Source: Caulobacter radicis (GTDB taxonomy: Bacteria > Pseudomonadota > Alphaproteobacteria > Caulobacterales > Caulobacteraceae). From it: a DNA stretch of 64,000 bases. The position numbers and the translations under genes were made by a program. Shown piece by piece: positions 44,516 to 52,551 of this stretch (positions are counted from its first letter, which is position 1; every line of letters starts with the position of its first letter). Where the stretch lies: NCBI RefSeq assembly GCF_003094615.1, contig NZ_QDKO01000006.1, positions 1 through 64,000 of the forward strand. The letters are read 5' to 3'. The notes beneath the pieces are model-generated. The model searched no databases. It worked only from the letters and a program-made list of their open reading frames with translations, and was not told the DNA's origin.

Positions 44516-45439
44516 ATGGCCGACGACCAGACCCTGACCGCCTCGCTGCTCGGCCCGTTCAACGGCGAGCCCCCGCCCGCCCCGGCCTGGTTCGAAGCGA
44601 CCATGGCTGTCGAACCCGAGCGTTCGACCATCGAGGTCGAGGGAACGCCCATCGAGCTTTTGACCTGGGGCGAGGTCGGCAAGCCGGGCCTGCTGTTCCT
44701 GCACGGCAACGGCGCCCACGCCGACTGGTGGAGCTTCATCGCGCCGTTCTTCGCCAAGGACTGGCGGGTGGCGGCGATCTCCTGGGCCGGCATGGGCGGC
44801 AGCGGCTGGCGGCAGGCCTACAGCGCCGACACCTTCGCGGCCGAGGCCTTCGCCGCCGTGCAGGCCGCTGGGCTGGAGGCCGGCGGGGTGAAGCCGATCT
44901 TCGTGGGCCACTCGTTCGGCGGCTTTCCGACCCTGTTCTGCGCCGCCCGCCACCCCGAGCGCCTGCGCGGGGCGATCCTGGTCGACACCTCGATCCAGCC
45001 GCCGGAAAAGCGCTGGAAGGGTCCCCCGCCGCGTTCGGGCTTCGGGACCAAGGTCTATCCGACCCTGGAGGAGGCCCTGACGCGTTTTCGCCTGGCGCCG
45101 CCGCAGCCCTGCGAGAACCTCTACATCGCCGACTACATCGCCCGCCGCTCGCTGAAACAGGTCGAGGGCGGCTGGACCTGGAAGTTCGACCCGGCCATCT
45201 GGCAGCGGTTCTCGATGCCCGACCTGGGCCAGCTTCTGAGCGAGATCGCCTGCCCCGCCGCGCTGATGTGGGGCGAGCGGTCCGGGCTTATGCACGCCGA
45301 GACCTTGGACTATATGATCGCCCAAATGCCCAAGGACGTGCTGCGCTTGCCCATTCCCGACGCCGACCACCACGTGATGCTCGACCAGCCCCTGGCCTTC
45401 GTCGCCGGGCTCCGCGGACTTCTGGCCGCCTGGGCATGA
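44516..45439 (+). CDS. Alpha/beta hydrolase
   Basis: The 307-residue protein has an alpha/beta hydrolase fold with the oxyanion segment FLHGNGAHADWW, the nucleophile elbow FVGHSFGG and a histidine in a late PDADHHVMLDQ segment. Substrate specificity is not apparent. It lies 2 bp after the thioesterase gene and overlaps the following glycosyltransferase by 4 bp, so these three act from one transcript. Confidence 0.84.
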   Translation: MADDQTLTASLLGPFNGEPPPAPAWFEATMAVEPERSTIEVEGTPIELLTWGEVGKPGLLFLHGNGAHADWWSFIAPFFAKDWRVAAISWAGMGGSGWRQAYSADTFAAEAFAAVQAAGLEAGGVKPIFVGHSFGGFPTLFCAARHPERLRGAILVDTSIQPPEKRWKGPPPRSGFGTKVYPTLEEALTRFRLAPPQPCENLYIADYIARRSLKQVEGGWTWKFDPAIWQRFSMPDLGQLLSEIACPAALMWGERSGLMHAETLDYMIAQMPKDVLRLPIPDADHHVMLDQPLAFVAGLRGLLAAWA

Positions 45440-46434
45440 CCCTGGATCCCGCCGTTCCGGCCGAGGCGGGCCGGGGCCTCGTCATGGTCTACATGCCCGA
45501 CCGGGGCGTGGGGGACCTGACCTGGCACCTGCCCACCCTGCGCGCCATCGCCGCCCAGACGCCGGAAAAGACCGTGCTGCTGGCCGCCCGCCCGTCGAGC
45601 CGCGCCCGCGACCTCCTGGGCGCGGAGACCTGCATCACGGCCATCGACTATCTGGAATACCGCTCGGGGACCTGGAGGAACCTGCAGGAGATCCGCGATT
45701 TCCATGCCCTCTGCCGCGCCCGCCGGCCGCGGGCGGTGTGGATCCTCGAGAAGATCGACCGCCCCGCCATCGGCGCGGCCCTGGCCGGCGTGCCCGACCG
45801 GCGGGGCTTTGGCATGGGACACGCCCAGCAGCGCTGGCTGACCCACGGCCCCTACCTGCCCAAGGCCATGCGCCCGGCCCATCGCATCGACAAGCTGGCC
45901 GCCTTCGAGGCCGCCCACGGCCTGGCGGTGACCAGCCGCGAGCCGGCCATGAACCCCACCCGGACGGCGCTGGAAACGGTGGACGCCCGCTTCGGGGCCC
46001 TGCCCCGGCCATGGGTCGTCTATGGCGTCGGCGCCAGCGAGGCGCGCCGCATGTGGCCGCTGGACGGCTTCGCCGCCCTCAGCGCCGCGCTCGCCGACAA
46101 GGGCGGCACGCGCTTCTGGCTGGGCGGCTTCGAGGACAAGGCCAGGGTCGACGCCCTGCTGGCGGCCGGCTCGCCCGACGGCGTCACCGAACTCAATGTC
46201 TGCGACCTCAAGTTCGACGTCGGTTCGGCGCTGATGGCGCGGGCGGACCTTTTCGTCGGCAACAATTCCGGACCGATGAACCTCTCGGCCGCGGTGGGGA
46301 CGACGACCCTTGGCCTGTTCGGGCCCGATCCGCTGCTGGACTATTCACGCCACCTGCACACCCTGGCGACCGACGACCTGTCGCGGCTGGACGCGGCGAG
46401 CGTGGCCGTCCGCGCGCGGGCGCTGCTGGGCTGA
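45436..46434 (+). CDS. Glycosyltransferase family 9 (heptosyltransferase-like)
   Basis: The 332-residue GT-B enzyme carries the ADP-heptose-type signature near the C-terminus, FVGNNSGPMNLSAAVGT, followed by LGLFGPD. The N-terminal domain starts with a strand-loop VYMPDRGVGDLTWHLP. Family members add heptose to the LPS core. The organism's Kdo gene kdsB lies elsewhere in the window, but this gene sits with unrelated hydrolases, so the acceptor is uncertain. The start overlaps the upstream stop by 4 bp. Confidence 0.85.
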   Translation: MTLDPAVPAEAGRGLVMVYMPDRGVGDLTWHLPTLRAIAAQTPEKTVLLAARPSSRARDLLGAETCITAIDYLEYRSGTWRNLQEIRDFHALCRARRPRAVWILEKIDRPAIGAALAGVPDRRGFGMGHAQQRWLTHGPYLPKAMRPAHRIDKLAAFEAAHGLAVTSREPAMNPTRTALETVDARFGALPRPWVVYGVGASEARRMWPLDGFAALSAALADKGGTRFWLGGFEDKARVDALLAAGSPDGVTELNVCDLKFDVGSALMARADLFVGNNSGPMNLSAAVGTTTLGLFGPDPLLDYSRHLHTLATDDLSRLDAASVAVRARALLG

Positions 46435-46536
46435 AGGCGATCGCCCCTCGTTTGCGGCATGGCGACGCCCCGGCTTGAGCCCCGCGCCGGGGTTGCTATA
46501 CCGTTGATCAGGGAAAAATCCAGGAGACCCCCGCCG

Positions 46537-46776
46537 ATGGGCAACCAAGCGTCCGACTACCACCGCGGTGAAATGGACATCCACGAACAGGCCGCCACCT
46601 ACGACGCCTTCGGCAAGATGACCAAGTGGGGCTCGCTCGCCATCGCCGTGCTGGTCACCTTCTTCACCCTGCTGTTCTGCACCCCGGCCGGCTTCATCGC
46701 CTCGGCCGGCGTGGCCGTCGTGATGACCGCCCTGGGCATTGTGTTCCTTCGGGAAAAGGCCGCCCCGGCTCACTGA
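46537..46776 (+). CDS. aa3-type cytochrome c oxidase subunit IV
   Basis: The 79-residue peptide has a charged N-terminus containing the conserved DYHRGEMDIHEQAATYDAF and two membrane segments. This matches the short bacterial aa3-oxidase subunit IV family found in Alphaproteobacteria. It associates with the aa3 cytochrome oxidase, whose main subunits are not in this window. A GGAG sequence lies about 11 bases before the ATG. It is followed by about 200 bp of non-coding DNA before pntA. Confidence 0.85.
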   Translation: MGNQASDYHRGEMDIHEQAATYDAFGKMTKWGSLAIAVLVTFFTLLFCTPAGFIASAGVAVVMTALGIVFLREKAAPAH

Positions 46777-46872
46777 CACCGGTAGACATCGGCAATTTTT
46801 TGCGCCCGATGCGTGGACAATCCTCGACAAAGGGCAAGAACCTCCCCTAAAGAGCGCTCCAAGCTGCTGGAG

Positions 46873-46911
46873 CGACGTTCGACGAAAGTGTTAGCTTTTC
46901 GTCGAACGTCG
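46873..46911 (+). promoter_or_regulatory. Perfect 15-bp inverted repeat upstream of pnt operon
   Basis: CGACGTTCGACGAAA (46873-46887) and TTTCGTCGAACGTCG (46897-46911) are exact reverse complements around a 9-nt loop. Each arm itself contains a short palindrome, TTCGACGAA or TTCGTCGAA. It lies 77 bp before the pntA start in a 212-bp gap between oxidase subunit IV and pntA, so it could be a regulatory hairpin, an operator or a terminator. No T-run follows. Confidence 0.6.
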
Positions 46912-46988
46912 TTTCAACTTTGGGATCTTGGGCCGCTGCGAAACGCGCCGGTTCGGAGAGCGAACAACGCTCCGGGGGAGGTATGCCG

Positions 46989-48125
46989 ATGGCCGTCATC
47001 GCCGTCACGAAAGAGACCCGCGCAAGCGAGACGCGGGTCGCCGCGACGCCCGAGACCGTCAAGAAACTGACCGCCGCCGGCTTCTCGGTGGTGGTAGAGG
47101 CCGGCGCCGGAACCGCCGCCTCCTACCTCGACGCCGACTACGAGGCGGCCGGGGCCAAGCTCGCCAAGACCGCCAAGGACGCGATCAAGGACGCCGACGT
47201 CCTGTTCAAGGTCCGCGCGCCCGAGGCCGCCGAGATCGCGGCCCTGAAAAGCGGCGCGATCGTCGCGGCCGCCCTCAATCCCTACCAGGACAAGGACACG
47301 CTGAACGCCCTGGCCAAGGCCGGCGCCAGCGCCGTCGCCATGGAATTCATCCCGCGCATCACGCGGGCCCAGGTGATGGACATGCTGTCGTCCCAGGCCA
47401 ACCTCGCCGGCTATCGCGCCGTGATCGAGGGCGCCGAGGCCTATGGCAAGGCCCTGCCGATGATGATGACCGCCGCCGGCACCGTCGCCGCGGCCAAGGT
47501 GTTCATCATGGGCGTGGGCGTGGCCGGCCTGCAGGCCATCGCCACCGCCCGCCGCCTGGGCGCCGTGGTGACCGCCACCGACGTGCGCCCCGCCACCAAG
47601 GAGCAGGTCGAGAGCCTGGGCGCCAAGTTCCTGGCCGTCGAGGACGAGGAGTTCAAGAACGCCCAGACCGCCGGCGGCTACGCCAAGGAGATGTCGGCCG
47701 AGTACCAGGCCAAGCAGGCCGAACTGGTCTCCAGCCACATCGCCAAGCAGGACATCGTCATCACCACCGCCCTGATCCCGGGCCGCCCGGCGCCCAAGCT
47801 GGTCAGCGCCGCCCAGGTGGCGTCGATGAAGGCCGGCTCGATCCTGGTCGATCTGGCCATCGAGCAGGGCGGCAATGTCGAGGGCGCCAAGCTGAACGAG
47901 ACCGTGGTGACCGCCAACGGCGCCAAGATCCTCGGCCACGCCAACCTGCCCGGCCGCATCGCCGCCGACGCCTCGGCGCTCTATTCGCGCAACCTGTTCG
48001 CGCTCTCGTCCCTGTTCCTGAACAAGGAAGGCGCGTTCGAGCCCAATTTCGAGGACGAGATCCTGCAGGCCGCCGTCGTCACCCGCGGCGGCGAGATCGT
48101 CCACCCGAACCTGAAGACCGCCTAA
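46989..48125 (+). CDS. pntA: NAD(P) transhydrogenase subunit alpha, part 1
   Basis: The 378-residue protein is domain I of proton-translocating transhydrogenase, related to alanine dehydrogenase. It binds NAD(H), seen in the GVGVAGLQAIATARRLGA Rossmann motif near residue 177. The separate part 2 and pntB follow, as is usual for the split-alpha form in Alphaproteobacteria. The ATG at 46989 has GGGGGAGG at about 7 bases; the nearby ATG at 46983 is too close to it. The complex uses the proton gradient to make NADPH. Confidence 0.93.
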   Translation: MAVIAVTKETRASETRVAATPETVKKLTAAGFSVVVEAGAGTAASYLDADYEAAGAKLAKTAKDAIKDADVLFKVRAPEAAEIAALKSGAIVAAALNPYQDKDTLNALAKAGASAVAMEFIPRITRAQVMDMLSSQANLAGYRAVIEGAEAYGKALPMMMTAAGTVAAAKVFIMGVGVAGLQAIATARRLGAVVTATDVRPATKEQVESLGAKFLAVEDEEFKNAQTAGGYAKEMSAEYQAKQAELVSSHIAKQDIVITTALIPGRPAPKLVSAAQVASMKAGSILVDLAIEQGGNVEGAKLNETVVTANGAKILGHANLPGRIAADASALYSRNLFALSSLFLNKEGAFEPNFEDEILQAAVVTRGGEIVHPNLKTA

Positions 48126-48148
48126 CCGGCATAGAAAGGGAGGCTCCC

Positions 48149-48475
48149 ATGGAAGCCGTCGACCCCACCGTGTTCCGCCTGGCGATCTTCGTGCTCGCCA
48201 TCTTCGTCGGCTACTACGTGGTCTGGAGCGTGACGCCCGCGCTGCACACCCCGCTGATGGCCGTGACCAACGCCATCTCGTCGGTGATCATCGTCGGCGC
48301 CTTGCTGGCGGCCGCCGCGCATGGCGCGTCGGGTGCGCCCGACGCCGGTTCGGTGTGGATCTCCAAGGGGGCCGGCGCGATCGCCGCGGCCTTCGCGGCG
48401 GTCAACATCTTCGGCGGCTTCCTCGTCACCCAGCGGATGCTGGCCATGTACAAGAAGAAGGACAAGGCCAAATGA
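48149..48475 (+). CDS. pntA2: NAD(P) transhydrogenase subunit alpha, part 2
   Basis: The 108-residue membrane protein has three transmembrane segments (about 9-27, 43-60 and 73-92) that form part of domain II, the proton path. Typical residues include TNAISSVIIVGALL. It begins 23 bp after part 1 with a GGGAGG sequence, and its stop overlaps the next gene's ATG. The gene symbol is used loosely, as numbering varies among genomes. Confidence 0.88.
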   Translation: MEAVDPTVFRLAIFVLAIFVGYYVVWSVTPALHTPLMAVTNAISSVIIVGALLAAAAHGASGAPDAGSVWISKGAGAIAAAFAAVNIFGGFLVTQRMLAMYKKKDKAK

Positions 48476-48783
48476 GCGAGGCCTCGCCGCTTCTGACGGC
48501 GGCGCTCATGGGCGCCGCCTTCGGGCTGGGGTTCTTCTTCCTGCTGTTCGCCCTCTGGGCCAGCGGCAAGAGCCCCTTCGTCCAGCGCTGCGGCGAAATG
48601 GTGGTTTCTCTACTCTATCTCGCCGGGATCGCCACCCAGGCCTGGAACGCCCGCGAAGGCGAACAGTCCGACCTCTGGCGCCTGGCCACGCTGGCCGTGC
48701 TGCTCACCTCGGCCGTGACGACCTTCCGCTTCTTCAAGGCGCTCCGGCGCGGCGACGACGCCGACGCCGGACTCGCTCGATGA
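48472..48783 (+). CDS. Small membrane protein inserted in the pnt operon
   Basis: The 103-residue protein has three hydrophobic segments (about 10-28, 42-56 and 71-82). It overlaps the preceding part-2 gene by 4 bp (ATGA) and leads into the 20-codon ORF at 48780. It is not one of the three standard pnt products. I do not recognise the family. Its place inside the operon suggests a transhydrogenase accessory role, which is inferred only from context. Confidence 0.7.
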   Translation: MSEASPLLTAALMGAAFGLGFFFLLFALWASGKSPFVQRCGEMVVSLLYLAGIATQAWNAREGEQSDLWRLATLAVLLTSAVTTFRFFKALRRGDDADAGLAR

Positions 48784-48842
48784 CCGACAACAACGCGGCG
48801 CGGCCGCAAACCATAATAACGCTCTCAGGGGGCAAGGCCTGA
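48780..48842 (+). CDS. 20-codon mini-ORF bridging to pntB
   Basis: The ORF begins MTDNNAARPQ. Its ATG overlaps the upstream stop by 4 bp (ATGA), and its own stop TGA ends one base before the pntB ATG (TGACATG). The spacing to both neighbours is too neat to ignore and could couple pntB translation to the upstream gene. There is no protein-level evidence, and it may simply be a coupling leader. Confidence 0.4.
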   Translation: MTDNNAARPQTIITLSGGKA

Positions 48843-48843
48843 C

Positions 48844-50262
48844 ATGAACGCCAATCTCGCCGCCATCCTCTATCTCGTCTCGGGGGTGCTGTTCATCCTG
48901 GCGCTGCGGGGGCTGTCCAGCCCCGAGACCAGCCGCAAGGGCAACACCTACGGCATGGTCGGCATGGCCATCGCCGTGGTCACCACCCTGGCCACGCTGT
49001 GGAGCCAGGGCGCGCTGGACGCCGTGACCCTGGGCCTGATCGTCGGCGGCGTCGCCGTCGGCGGCGGCGTGGGCGCGGTGATCGCCCGCAAGGTGCCGAT
49101 GACCTCGATGCCGCAGCTCGTGGCCGCCTTCCACTCGCTGGTCGGCATGGCCGCCTGCCTCGTGGCCGTGGCCGCCATCTACACGCCGGCCGCCTACGGC
49201 ATCGTCGGCGAGGACGGGCATATCCACCTCAACAGCCTGATCGAGCTGTCGCTGGGCCTGGCCATCGGCGCCATCACCTTCACCGGCTCGGTCATCGCCT
49301 TCGCCAAGCTGAACGGCAACATGGGCGGCGCGCCGATCCTGCTGCCGGCCCGCCACCTGCTGAACATCGTGATCGCCCTGGCCATCGTCGCCCTGATCGT
49401 GGCGCTGGTCGTCACCGGCGGCCAGGCCAAGTGGGCCTTCTGGGGCATCTTCGCCCTGTCCCTGCTGATCGGCGTCACCCTGATCATCCCGATCGGCGGA
49501 GCCGACATGCCGGTCGTGGTGTCGATGCTGAACAGCTATTCGGGCTGGGCCGCGGCGGCGCTGGGCTTCACGCTCGAGAACACCACCCTGATCATCACCG
49601 GCGCCCTGGTCGGCAGCTCGGGCGCGATCCTGTCCTACATCATGTGCAAGGGCATGAACCGCAGTTTCGTCTCGGTGATCCTGGGCGGCTTCGGCGCCGA
49701 CGCCGCGGCGGCCGGCGCCGGCGGCAAGGTCGAGACGCGCCCCGTCAAACAGGGCTCGGCCGACGACGCGGCCTTCATCATGAAGAACGCCAGCAAGGTG
49801 ATCATCGTCCCGGGCTACGGCATGGCCGTCTCCCAGGCCCAGCACGCCCTGCGCGAAATGGCCGACAAGCTGAAGGAAGAGGGCGTGGAGGTGAAGTACG
49901 CCATCCACCCCGTCGCCGGCCGCATGCCGGGCCACATGAACGTGCTGCTGGCGGAAGCGAACGTCCCCTACGACGAGGTGTTCGAGCTGGAGGACATCAA
50001 CTCGGAATTCTCGACGGCGGATGTCGCCTTCGTGATCGGCGCCAACGACGTCACCAACCCGGCCGCCAAGACCGACCCGACCAGCGCCATCTTCGGCATG
50101 CCGATCCTGGACGTCGAGAAGGCCCGCACCGTCCTCTTCGTCAAGCGCGGCATGTCCTCGGGCTATGCCGGCGTGGAGAACGAGCTGTTCTTCAAGGACA
50201 ACACGATGATGCTGTTCGCCGACGCCAAGAAGATGGTCGAAGGCATCGTCAAGGGCCTCTGA
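48844..50262 (+). CDS. pntB: NAD(P) transhydrogenase subunit beta
   Basis: The 472-residue protein has about nine transmembrane segments in its first 270 residues. A C-terminal NADP(H)-binding Rossmann domain follows, marked by VIIVPGYGMAVSQAQHALRE and by NDVTNPAAKTDP. With the two alpha proteins it forms the full proton-translocating transhydrogenase of the inner membrane. A strong intrinsic terminator follows the stop, ending the operon. Confidence 0.94.
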   Translation: MNANLAAILYLVSGVLFILALRGLSSPETSRKGNTYGMVGMAIAVVTTLATLWSQGALDAVTLGLIVGGVAVGGGVGAVIARKVPMTSMPQLVAAFHSLVGMAACLVAVAAIYTPAAYGIVGEDGHIHLNSLIELSLGLAIGAITFTGSVIAFAKLNGNMGGAPILLPARHLLNIVIALAIVALIVALVVTGGQAKWAFWGIFALSLLIGVTLIIPIGGADMPVVVSMLNSYSGWAAAALGFTLENTTLIITGALVGSSGAILSYIMCKGMNRSFVSVILGGFGADAAAAGAGGKVETRPVKQGSADDAAFIMKNASKVIIVPGYGMAVSQAQHALREMADKLKEEGVEVKYAIHPVAGRMPGHMNVLLAEANVPYDEVFELEDINSEFSTADVAFVIGANDVTNPAAKTDPTSAIFGMPILDVEKARTVLFVKRGMSSGYAGVENELFFKDNTMMLFADAKKMVEGIVKGL

Positions 50263-50280
50263 GCCCGCCACGCTCCCGAC

Positions 50281-50320
50281 GAACGAAAGCCCCGGTCGCA
50301 AGGCCGGGGCTTTTTCGTTC
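50281..50320 (+). terminator. Intrinsic terminator after pntB
   Basis: The stem AAAGCCCCGG (50286-50295) pairs with CCGGGGCTTT (50304-50313) around an 8-nt loop and runs into TTTTT. The outer GAACG/CGTTC flanks extend it. It lies 24 bp after the pntB stop. Confidence 0.85.
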
Positions 50321-50402
50321 CTTCTAGCTTCCAGGACGCTGAACCCCTTCAGCCGCTCCCCTCTCCGTCGACTTTGCCGGCGCCTCTCCCACAGGGAGAG
50401 GA

Positions 50403-50437
50403 TCCAAAAGCAAAGGCCCCGGTTTTCACCGGGGCCT
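50403..50437 (-). terminator. Intrinsic terminator for the UrcA-family gene
   Basis: AGGCCCCGG (50414-50422) pairs with CCGGGGCCT (50429-50437) with a 6-nt loop. Read leftward it is followed by TTTGCTTTT, so it suits the reverse-strand UrcA gene that ends 32 bp away. Confidence 0.75.
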
Positions 50438-50468
50438 CCGCGGCGGATCGATCGGCATGGATGGCGCT

Positions 50469-50819
50469 TCAGAAAGCCGCCACCGCCACCGGGGTCGCGC
50501 GGCCGGCCGAGGCCAGGGCCTTGCGCTGCTTGACCGAGAGCTTGTCGTTGATCTCGGCGCGAACCTCGAGCGAGCAGGCGCGGCGCGACAGCAGGTCCAG
50601 GCGTTCCTTCATGGCGCGGGCGCGGCAGAAGCGCTTGGTGGCGTCGGTGGCGCGGGCGTCGAACTCGGCGGCGTCGGCCGGGTCGGCCAGGTTCAGGTCG
50701 CCGACCCGCACGGTCACCTGGCGCTCGCCGGCGTGGGCGGCCTGGGTGATGCCGATCAGCGGCACCGCCGCCAGGGTCAGGGTCGCGATCGTGGTGAGGC
50801 TGATCATGAACTTGCGCAT
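50469..50819 (-). CDS. UrcA family protein
   Basis: The 116-residue precursor has a Sec signal and the UrcA core, seen in VRVGDLNLADPADAAEFDAR followed by a helix containing C89 and a second Cys in SRRACSLEVRAEIN. UrcA proteins are exported, frequent in Caulobacterales and Sphingomonadales, and have no known function. The ATG at 50819 lies next to a large AT-rich gap (50820-51197). Confidence 0.83.
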   Translation of the reverse strand: MRKFMISLTTIATLTLAAVPLIGITQAAHAGERQVTVRVGDLNLADPADAAEFDARATDATKRFCRARAMKERLDLLSRRACSLEVRAEINDKLSVKQRKALASAGRATPVAVAAF

Positions 50820-51197
50820 CTGGGTCTTCCCTCTGTTCCCGGGCGCGTCCGCCGCGCCTCCATGAACAAAGGTGTACTGAATGATACTTGAAGAGTCCCG
50901 TTAAGTGTCGTTCATGACTCCATATTCATAGTATTGCTTGCATTTAATATTCTAAAATTCGCGTAATGTTTGACAAATTCGCGACATCGCAAAGCCGAGC
51001 TCTCGACGACGCCACGGTGCAGCTGCCGCCTTTCCGCCCGATCGGTCTGGCAAAGAGCCGCGTTCACGATCGCGAAAGGCCAAGTCTGTAAGGACGTCGC
51101 CGGTCGCGCAGCCTGCCGACCGGCAGGCCCAACACCCTATGCCGGGGCTGCGCCACGAGGCGCCCCAGCATCCGACCGACCCACGAGGTTCCGCTCC
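50820..51197. other. Non-coding gap with AT-rich segment
   Basis: About 380 bp separate the UrcA and M23 peptidase genes. Positions 50870-50980 are strikingly AT-rich for this genome and should hold the UrcA promoter. A small hairpin GCCTGCC-N4-GGCAGGC lies at 51111-51128. I find no tRNA, no convincing small ORF and no poly-T terminator. Confidence 0.5.
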
Positions 51198-51989
51198 TTG
51201 GCGCCAGACACTCCGGCCCCGTACGCTCGCAACTACGCCATGGCGCTAACGCTCGGCTTCGCCGTGGCGCTCGCCGCCGCGTCCGTGCCGGCCGCCCGCG
51301 CCCTGGCCGACCTGATCGCGCCGGCGCCGATCGCCGAGCCAATGGCCGCCTCGCCCGCGACGCCGCAGCCGGCCCCGCCGCCTCCGCCCGCCTACGCCTT
51401 CGACGCCCCCCTGCCCGGCCGCGAGATCGCCTCGCCCTTCGGCCTGCGCCAACTGCCATGGGAGGAAGGCGGCCGCCTGCACGAGGGCGTCGACATCGCC
51501 GCCCCCTCCGGCACGGCGGTGAAGGTCGCCGCCGACGGCATCGTCGCCCGCACCGGGACCGACCCTGGCTATGGCCGCTTCGTCGAGGTCCGGCACAAGG
51601 ACGGCTTCTCCACGCTCTATGCCCACCTGGGCCGCAACCTCGGCATGAAGAAGGGCGTCTACGTCAAGCGCGGCACGCCGATCGCCGTCGTCGGCGACAG
51701 CGGCCGCTCGACCGGCTCGCACCTGCATTTCGAGATCAGCCGCAAGGGCCGGCCGCTCAATCCCGCCCACTTCCTGGACAAGACCTTCGCCAGCGCCGAC
51801 GACCTGCCGCTGAAGGCCGCCGCTCGCGTGCCGCGCAAGGTGCGCCTGGCCCACGTCTCGCGCTGGCCCGAGGGCATGAAGGAAAAGGTCGCGGCCCGCC
51901 GCGCCGGCAAGGGTCTCTCGAACGGCGGCCAGGCTGTCCGCGGCGAAGACGGCCGGGTGCGCGTGCGGATCGAGGTCGCCGCCAGCTAG
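51198..51989 (+). CDS. M23 family metallopeptidase (LytM-type)
   Basis: The protein has an N-terminal signal/anchor, a Pro/Ala-rich linker and a peptidase M23 domain (about 75-190). Zinc ligands lie in LHEGVDIAAP (H and D) and in the HLHFE motif. It should cleave peptidoglycan cross-bridges, or regulate a cognate hydrolase, in the periplasm. The TTG at 51198 is favoured because GAGG precedes it and it adds a positive residue before the hydrophobic stretch; the ATG at 51240 is the alternative. It converges with the holin-like gene by 4 bp. Confidence 0.85.
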   Translation: MAPDTPAPYARNYAMALTLGFAVALAAASVPAARALADLIAPAPIAEPMAASPATPQPAPPPPPAYAFDAPLPGREIASPFGLRQLPWEEGGRLHEGVDIAAPSGTAVKVAADGIVARTGTDPGYGRFVEVRHKDGFSTLYAHLGRNLGMKKGVYVKRGTPIAVVGDSGRSTGSHLHFEISRKGRPLNPAHFLDKTFASADDLPLKAAARVPRKVRLAHVSRWPEGMKEKVAARRAGKGLSNGGQAVRGEDGRVRVRIEVAAS

Positions 51990-52342
51990 TCGCGCTGGGA
52001 GCCTTCGCCCAGCAGCAGATGACCAAACCAGCTGACGACGCCGATCACGATCGTCCCGAGGATCCCGGCCCAGAAGCCGCTGACCGCCAGACCCGGCAGG
52101 ATGTAGGCCACCAGGCCCAGCATCGCCGCGTTCACCACCAGCAGGAACAGCCCCAGCGTCAGCAGGGTGATCGGCAGGGTCAGCAACACCACGACCGGGC
52201 GCACCACCGCGTTCACCAGCCCCAGCAGCAGGGCGGCGATGGCGATCGTCTGCCAGCCGGCGGCATGGATGCCGGGCACGATGCGCGAGGCCAGCCACAG
52301 GCCAAGACCCGCGAACAGCGCGCGCAAGAGAAAGCCAGTCAT
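51986..52342 (-). CDS. Phage holin family 4 (PF04020) membrane protein
   Basis: The 118-residue protein has four hydrophobic segments and the family's characteristic LLLGLVNAVVRPVVVLLTLP region. Despite the name, most bacterial members are chromosomal proteins of unknown role and are not tied to phage. Its stop overlaps the stop of the convergent M23 gene by 4 bp. No phage gene is nearby. Confidence 0.85.
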   Translation of the reverse strand: MTGFLLRALFAGLGLWLASRIVPGIHAAGWQTIAIAALLLGLVNAVVRPVVVLLTLPITLLTLGLFLLVVNAAMLGLVAYILPGLAVSGFWAGILGTIVIGVVSWFGHLLLGEGSQRD

Positions 52343-52551
52343 CTGGAAGCTCCCCGAAGTCGGCGCCGACCCTGACGCCCGCGAAAGATGCAGACAAGCC
52401 CCGTTCGCGTCCCAGCATGCGAAATGTCGACAAGACGACGGTGAGCCTGTTCAATGACGCGTACTGTTCAGCAACGGCCTAGGCCGCATGGAGCCGCCGC
52501 CGTGACCACAGCTTCCCTTTCGCGCGTCAACGTATCGGACCTGCCCACGGC

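Noticed and set aside
50870-51000. AT-rich segment as a possible tRNA, small RNA or replication origin
   Set aside because: No cloverleaf, no cluster of DnaA boxes and no clear promoter-terminator pair could be identified by eye.
51986-52342. Holin-family protein as evidence of a prophage
   Set aside because: PF04020 members are common chromosomal proteins, and no capsid, tail, integrase or lysis genes are nearby.
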